From NCBI GenBank assembly GCA_025757985.1, contig CP107210.1, forward strand, positions 1,674,001 through 1,738,000: a stretch of DNA of 64,000 nucleotides, read 5' to 3'. Both the position numbers and the translations under genes were made by a program. Positions 60,621 to 64,000 of the stretch are shown in pieces (position 1 is the stretch's first letter; the number at the start of each line of letters is the position of its first letter). The notes beneath the pieces are model-generated. The model did no database searches. It was given only the letters and a program-made list of their open reading frames with translations, and had not been told where the DNA came from. This DNA is from Oscillospiraceae bacterium. Its GTDB lineage: Bacteria; Bacillota; Clostridia; Oscillospirales; Ruminococcaceae.

Positions 60621-60959
60621 TCACGTAGTCAACACGCCAAAGCACAAAACAAATCCAATGGCACCAACGGCCATAAACGCCAGACCTATTCCGGCGGATT
60701 TTTTTCTTTTTTCAATAAGCTGTAATTGTTCACCGTCTATAGTTTTCAGCGGATAATTTCTTCTTTGTATCAGATATAACAGCAATCCGCTTGAATTGTT
60801 TCCATTGGCTGCAAGCAACCCCCACAGCTTCGGATGTTCCAGTCCACGCGCAGCCGCATCAAGCACCGTTAGCTTGTAGATCTGATAAACGGTTTCTGCC
60901 CCGCCAACAACTGCGGCTGCAACAAATATCACGGCCAAAACCATATTCCACTCTATCAT
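60621..60959 (-). CDS. small membrane protein, unknown
   Basis: A 112-residue protein with helices at about 6-28 (VLAVIFVAAAVVGGAETVY) and 88-110 (GLAFMAVGAIGFVLCFGV) and a cytoplasmic middle part with NGNNSSGLLLYLIQRRNYPL. The start follows AAGGAGAAATGG, ten bases after the stop of the XRE gene, so the two are co-transcribed. I recognise no family. A membrane partner of the XRE regulator is a guess from position. Confidence 0.75.
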   Translation of the reverse strand: MIEWNMVLAVIFVAAAVVGGAETVYQIYKLTVLDAAARGLEHPKLWGLLAANGNNSSGLLLYLIQRRNYPLKTIDGEQLQLIEKRKKSAGIGLAFMAVGAIGFVLCFGVLTT

Positions 60960-60969
60960 CCATTTCTCC

Positions 60970-61377
60970 TTAAATCCGTTTGATAATTTGATACAGCAGC
61001 ACAGACGAGCTCATAATAGCCAGACAGAATACCACAAGCAAATAATAGCTCTTGTCCGGCAAAAGCATACTTAAAGTAATCAACAGAATCACTGTAACCG
61101 CATTAAGTATAATAGCGCCTATCAATTTCTGCGTGCTTTTTACAACATTTGTACATTCTTCCAGATGCTCCATCATTTCCCGGTCTCCCTTTAATAAATC
61201 ATCAAGGCTTGTGGAATAAAGATCGCTTAACGCAATGACGCTGATAATATCCGGATACGATTTTTCGTTTTCCCAATTTGAAATTGTCTGTCTGGACACA
61301 TTGATCTTTTCAGCAACGTTTTCTTGCGTAAATCCGGATTTCATACGAGCATCCTTCAGCTTTTTCCCGATCTCCAT
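60970..61377 (-). CDS. XRE-family regulator with membrane helices
   Basis: A 135-residue protein. The helix-turn-helix (about 1-65) reads MEIGKKLKDARMKSGFTQEN, VAEKINVSRQTISNWENEKS and LSDLYSTSLDDLLKGD. A linker follows, then two membrane helices (LIGAIILNAVTVILLITLSM and YYLLVVFCLAIMSSSVLLYQ). Membrane-tied XRE regulators of this shape are frequent in Clostridia. ATG 61377 follows GAAAGGGGGGCTGCGAAT. It is the first gene of a pair with the small membrane protein. Confidence 0.88.
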   Translation of the reverse strand: MEIGKKLKDARMKSGFTQENVAEKINVSRQTISNWENEKSYPDIISVIALSDLYSTSLDDLLKGDREMMEHLEECTNVVKSTQKLIGAIILNAVTVILLITLSMLLPDKSYYLLVVFCLAIMSSSVLLYQIIKRI

Positions 61378-61592
61378 ATTCGCAGCCCCCCTTTCGGAAA
61401 CATCTTGCCACATTGCACCTCTATTGTCTATCAAATTGCTTTTACACGAAGGAATTTCAAGTGTCAAAATTGTTTTACATAACGAATGAACGCGGTTTTA
61501 AGAACGAATTTTATCTCTTACCGCCTCTGCATTGCTGCATTCAGTATACCACGCTTTTTTCTCTCAGGAAAGCTTCTGCACACAAAAAAACA

Positions 61593-61739
61593 GACCCCTG
61601 CTGCATTGATGCTGTCACGGTTGCCGCCGAAGCAGGTCACGCCCAGCCGAGCACGACTTTAATGATCTACACCCAGCAATACAAAAAACTCCGGGAGTCG
61701 ATACGCAATCAGTTGAGCCGTGAATTGTACGAAAAATAA
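61593..61739 (+). pseudogene. relic of tyrosine integrase C-terminus
   Basis: The open frame ends with AVTVAAEAGHAQPSTTLMIY and TQQYKKLRESIRNQL. This matches the last conserved block of tyrosine recombinases (GHxxxSTTxxxY, with the catalytic His and Tyr region). Nothing upstream encodes the Arg-containing part of the catalytic domain or the arm-binding domain. It stops 51 bases before a tRNA 3' end, the usual place of an integrase gene. It is a truncated remnant. Confidence 0.7.
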
Positions 61740-61790
61740 AGAATCGCAGCCACACCATTTTTCAAAAACAGCGCGTCTGCGTTCTTTTAT

Positions 61791-61835
61791 TGGTGGGCCG
61801 TGAGGGATTCGAACCCCCACTCAAGCGGTTATGAG
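61791..61835 (-). other. 3' half of a tRNA gene (CAT anticodon), attachment scar
   Basis: On the minus strand the loop CTCATAA (anticodon CAT), stem CCGCT, T-arm GGGGGTTCGAATCCCTC and ACGGCCCACCA form the 3' half of a tRNA. The 5' half is missing: the sequence before the loop is CGTGATT, which does not pair with CCGCT. Recombination in the anticodon loop by an integrative element coming from the right would give this. The 5' half should lie at the element's other end, outside the window. Confidence 0.7.
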
Positions 61836-61929
61836 AATCACGAAAATCTTAAAATCCCGTTTTTCTTGTGCAACAGTGACAAATAGCATCGGCGCACGAG
61901 CAAGAGGCATTAGTTATTATGACGGAGTT

Positions 61930-62040
61930 TTTAGTCCGATTTCGTAGTGAAAATCAGACTAAATCGCCAGGTTCGTCGCCAGAAAAAAAGCTGGCGACGA
62001 AAATCGCCAAAAAAGACTCATTTGGTGCGATTTTGGCGAT
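61930..62040. repeat. three tandem hairpins at element edge
   Basis: Three inverted repeats follow each other: TTTAGTC...GACTAAA (61930-61963, stem extended by GATTT/AAATC), TCGTCGCCAG/CTGGCGACGA (61973-62000, eight-base A-rich loop) and ATCGCCAAAA/TTTTGGCGAT (62003-62040). A 63-codon frame across them looks incidental. A further hairpin, AGCTGGCTG/CAGCCAACT, lies near 62193-62216. The gap 61836-62301 has no supported gene. Confidence 0.65.
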
Positions 62041-62243
62041 GAAAAAAGCTACTGTGGATTCGAGGCTTTTATGCCCCACCGTTTTTCTCATTATAAATCG
62101 TTCATTTTAGAATGTCAATATCGCCAACAAGGGGGAAGTGTACCATTTTAGTAGAATACCGACCCAGTGTTCCTCTCCCCCACACCCCCTCTCCAGCTGG
62201 CTGAAGAAACAGCCAACTGAAAAAGAGAATATCGGCTCTTATA

Positions 62244-62278
62244 AGCATCTTACCTGTCCACAGGCAAGGTGCTTTTTT
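62244..62278 (+). terminator. hairpin terminator in leader of DUF3991 gene
   Basis: AGCATCTTACCTG and CAGGCAAGGTGCT pair with small mismatches around TCCA and are followed by TTTTTTAA. It ends 24 bases before the DUF3991/Toprim start, so it either blocks transcription into the element or acts as an attenuator. Confidence 0.65.
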
Positions 62279-62301
62279 AATTTCAAAAATCGGAGGTCAT
62301 C

Positions 62302-63237
62302 ATGGGCAAATATCAAAAAAATATTGAGGCTGCACGGCGCATCAGCGTCATGCAGTACCTTGAAACCTACCATCCCGGCGAGCTTGTCCGCAAAACAGAC
62401 AAGGAGTATTGCACCAAGACGCACAGCAGCCTTGTTATCACGCCCGCAAATGGGCTGTTTCACTGGTTTTCGCAGAGCAAGGGTGGCAACAATGCACTCG
62501 ACTATCTGGTAAAGGTTGAGGGCATGGACTTTGTCTCGGCGGTACGGTTGTTGAGTGCAATGGCTCCCGCGCCTGTTTCTATTCAGACGGCTAAGGCTTC
62601 TTCTCCCCAGCAGCACACGACCCGCCCGTTTGAGTTACCCACCGCAGATCGAAACACCGAAGCTGCAACGGCCTATCTGATGCACCGTGGCATCAGCCCG
62701 AAAGTGCTGCGCTACTGTGTGGGTAGTGGAATCCTATACCAAACTACGCGCGGCAACTACCGCAACTGCGTTTTTGTGGGCAAAGATGAAAACGGCGTAC
62801 CGCGCTCTGCTTTTCAGCGCGGCTGTCAAGGCAGCTTTCGCGGAGATGTCGCGGGCAGTCAAAAGCAGTATGGTTTTCTGATTCCCGCCGAATCAGAAAA
62901 CTGCGATACCGTGGAAATCTACGAAGCCCCCATTGATGCCATGTCCGGCGCAACGCTGCGGCAGTACAAACACGATTCCCCGTGGCGCAGCGTCCACTAC
63001 TTGGCGCTGGGCGGGTTGAACCATCAGCCGATTGACTACTTTTTGCAGCAGCATCCCGAAGTAAAGCGCGTGTCGCTTTGCTTTGACCGTGACGACCCCG
63101 GACGAAACTTCACAAAAATTGTTGCGAAACAGCTTGCAGAACGCGGATATGTCGTACAGGACACGCCCCCCGCCATAGGCAAGGATTATAACGACTATCT
63201 GCTGGCGGCTCGTAGACTTATCAGCATGGAACGGTAA
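62302..63237 (+). CDS. DUF3991 and Toprim domain protein
   Basis: A 311-residue element protein starting MGKYQKNIEAARRISVMQYL after CGGAGGTCATC. The N-terminal part resembles a primase-like zinc-free module (YCTKTHSSLVITPANGLFHW). DUF3991 follows (AYLMHRGISPKVLRYCVGSG). The Toprim domain has VEIYEAPIDAMSGATL and VSLCFDRDDPGRNFTKIVAK (DxD). Such proteins open the replication modules of Tn1549-like and related integrative elements. It lies 11 bases before parA. Confidence 0.9.
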   Translation: MGKYQKNIEAARRISVMQYLETYHPGELVRKTDKEYCTKTHSSLVITPANGLFHWFSQSKGGNNALDYLVKVEGMDFVSAVRLLSAMAPAPVSIQTAKASSPQQHTTRPFELPTADRNTEAATAYLMHRGISPKVLRYCVGSGILYQTTRGNYRNCVFVGKDENGVPRSAFQRGCQGSFRGDVAGSQKQYGFLIPAESENCDTVEIYEAPIDAMSGATLRQYKHDSPWRSVHYLALGGLNHQPIDYFLQQHPEVKRVSLCFDRDDPGRNFTKIVAKQLAERGYVVQDTPPAIGKDYNDYLLAARRLISMER

Positions 63238-63248
63238 AGGAGCAGAAA

Positions 63249-64000
63249 ATGAAAACTATTGCAGTAGCAAACCAAAAAGGCGGTGTGGGCAAAACGACCA
63301 CCACCGTAAATCTTGGCACAGCACTTGCGGCGATGGGCTACAAGGTGCTGTTGGTGGACGCCGACCCGCAGGGCGATTTGAGCAGCTATCTCGGCTATGC
63401 GGGCACCGAAAACGGCGCAACAATCAGCGACCTAATGGAATCTGTTATCAAGGACGAAAAGCCGCCAGAAGTGGTAATTCACCATGAAGAAAAGGTAGAT
63501 TTCATTCCCTCCGACATTGGTCTGTCTGATATGGAAGTGAGCCTTGTAAATGTTATGGCGCACGAAAAAATCATGGAACAGGCATTGGAGCCGTTTAAGG
63601 ATAAATATGACTACTGCTTGATCGACTGTATGCCCTCGCTGGGCATCATCACCGTGGCATCGCTTGTTGCGGCGGATCGAGTGCTGATTCCTGTGCAGGC
63701 ACAGCATTTCGCCCTCAAAGGTCTGGTGTCCCTGTTCAAATCCGTCAACCAAGTAAAGCGCCGTATCAATCCCCGGTTGGATATTGACGGCATTGTGCTG
63801 ACGATGGTGGACAAGCGCACCAACCTATCCAAAGATGTGTGTGCTGCCCTGCGCAGTGCCTACGGTCACGCGCTGAAAATTTACCGTGCAGAAATCCCGG
63901 TCAGTACGCGCACAGCAGAAAGCGCTGCCAGTACACATAGCGTGCTGACCTACGATGCCAACGGGCCAGCCAGTATGGCATATAAAGCGCTTGCCAAGGA
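63249..64000 (+). CDS. parA: ParA-family ATPase, 3' end outside window
   Basis: An open frame of 250 codons runs off the right edge. It begins MKTIAVANQKGGVGKTTTTV (deviant Walker A KGGVGKTT), then VLLVDADPQGDLSSYLG and the Walker B DYCLIDCMPSLGIITVASL. ParA ATPases segregate plasmids and integrated elements in their circular stage. AAAGGAGCAGAAA precedes the start. Together with the DUF3991/Toprim gene and the tRNA scar it marks the left end of a second element. Confidence 0.93.
   Translation, partial: MKTIAVANQKGGVGKTTTTVNLGTALAAMGYKVLLVDADPQGDLSSYLGYAGTENGATISDLMESVIKDEKPPEVVIHHEEKVDFIPSDIGLSDMEVSLVNVMAHEKIMEQALEPFKDKYDYCLIDCMPSLGIITVASLVAADRVLIPVQAQHFALKGLVSLFKSVNQVKRRINPRLDIDGIVLTMVDKRTNLSKDVCAALRSAYGHALKIYRAEIPVSTRTAESAASTHSVLTYDANGPASMAYKALAK

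Noticed and set aside
61919..62110. 63-residue plus-strand frame
   Set aside because: It is produced by the three hairpins' repeats and starts without a ribosome site.
1..64000. CRISPR arrays, rRNA genes, complete tRNA genes or riboswitches
   Set aside because: No regularly spaced repeats, rRNA segments or full cloverleaf were seen; only two tRNA 3' fragments. No leader matched a riboswitch that I could recognise by eye.

Overview
The window looks like a gut Clostridia (Bacillota) chromosome, most like the Oscillospiraceae group around Faecalibacterium, Gemmiger and Subdoligranulum. This rests on strong GGAGG ribosome sites, many Rho-independent hairpins, binding-protein ABC sugar transporters with YesN- and LytTR-type regulators, EFR1-type ferredoxins, and Gram-positive mobile elements next to GC-rich core genes. 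The genus is an inference. By eye the first 11.5 kb and the 21-36 kb element are less GC-rich than the rest.

Layout. (1) 1-10.3 kb, minus strand: a mannoside locus with a GH2 beta-mannosidase (cut by the window edge), a frameshifted GH125 alpha-mannosidase, an unrecognised 576-residue protein, an ABC sugar importer and a YesN-type regulator. (2) 10.4-11.9 kb: a junction zone with an IS3-OrfA/RecG-like chimeric pseudogene, a 111-bp repeat block holding a terminator, a tRNA 3' fragment and hairpins. (3) 11.95-18.2 kb: a GtrA-like protein and two GH3 glycosidases, one with reversed domain order and membrane anchors. (4) 18.5-20.8 kb: a LytTR regulator and a GHKL kinase that is split at an A AAA AAG heptamer and fused to the C-terminal part of an amino-acid-binding protein. 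(5) 20,969-35,628: a 14.66-kb Tn4451-like mobilizable element with a large serine recombinase, TnpW-like protein, MobV relaxase and oriT, primase/helicase, sigma-like factor and a Bce-type ABC/two-component cargo. Its ends are near-perfect inverted repeats. An empty copy of its target at 11,568-11,678 shows that it inserted into the loop of a terminator hairpin. (6) 35.9-44.9 kb, plus strand: methyltransferase, orphan GHKL kinase, MATE transporter fused to an ATPase-like domain, anchored 5'-nucleotidase, nicotinamidase-like hydrolase, RecQ. (7) 45-51 kb: hybrid sensor kinase, 236-bp MITE, amino-acid ABC importer (source of the chimera's tail), cardiolipin synthase. (8) 51-59 kb: sugar catabolism with a TalC/Fsa-type aldolase, AraD-type epimerase, AraC regulator, Xaa-Pro peptidase and a rhaB / FucI-AraA-type isomerase / rhaD set. 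(9) 59-61.4 kb: acetyltransferase, EFR1 protein, small membrane protein, XRE regulator. (10) 61.6-64 kb: integrase relic, tRNA 3' half, three tandem hairpins, then a DUF3991/Toprim protein and ParA, probably the left end of a second integrative element that runs out of the window.

Three genes (GH125, RecG-like, GHKL kinase) are broken by small shifts in or next to A-runs. Read-level checks should separate true frameshifts from sequencing error. The strongest unusual signals are the split kinase/binding-protein chimera, the precisely bounded element in a terminator loop, the unrecognised mannoside-locus protein, the MATE-ATPase fusion, the MITE family and the triple hairpin at the second element's edge.
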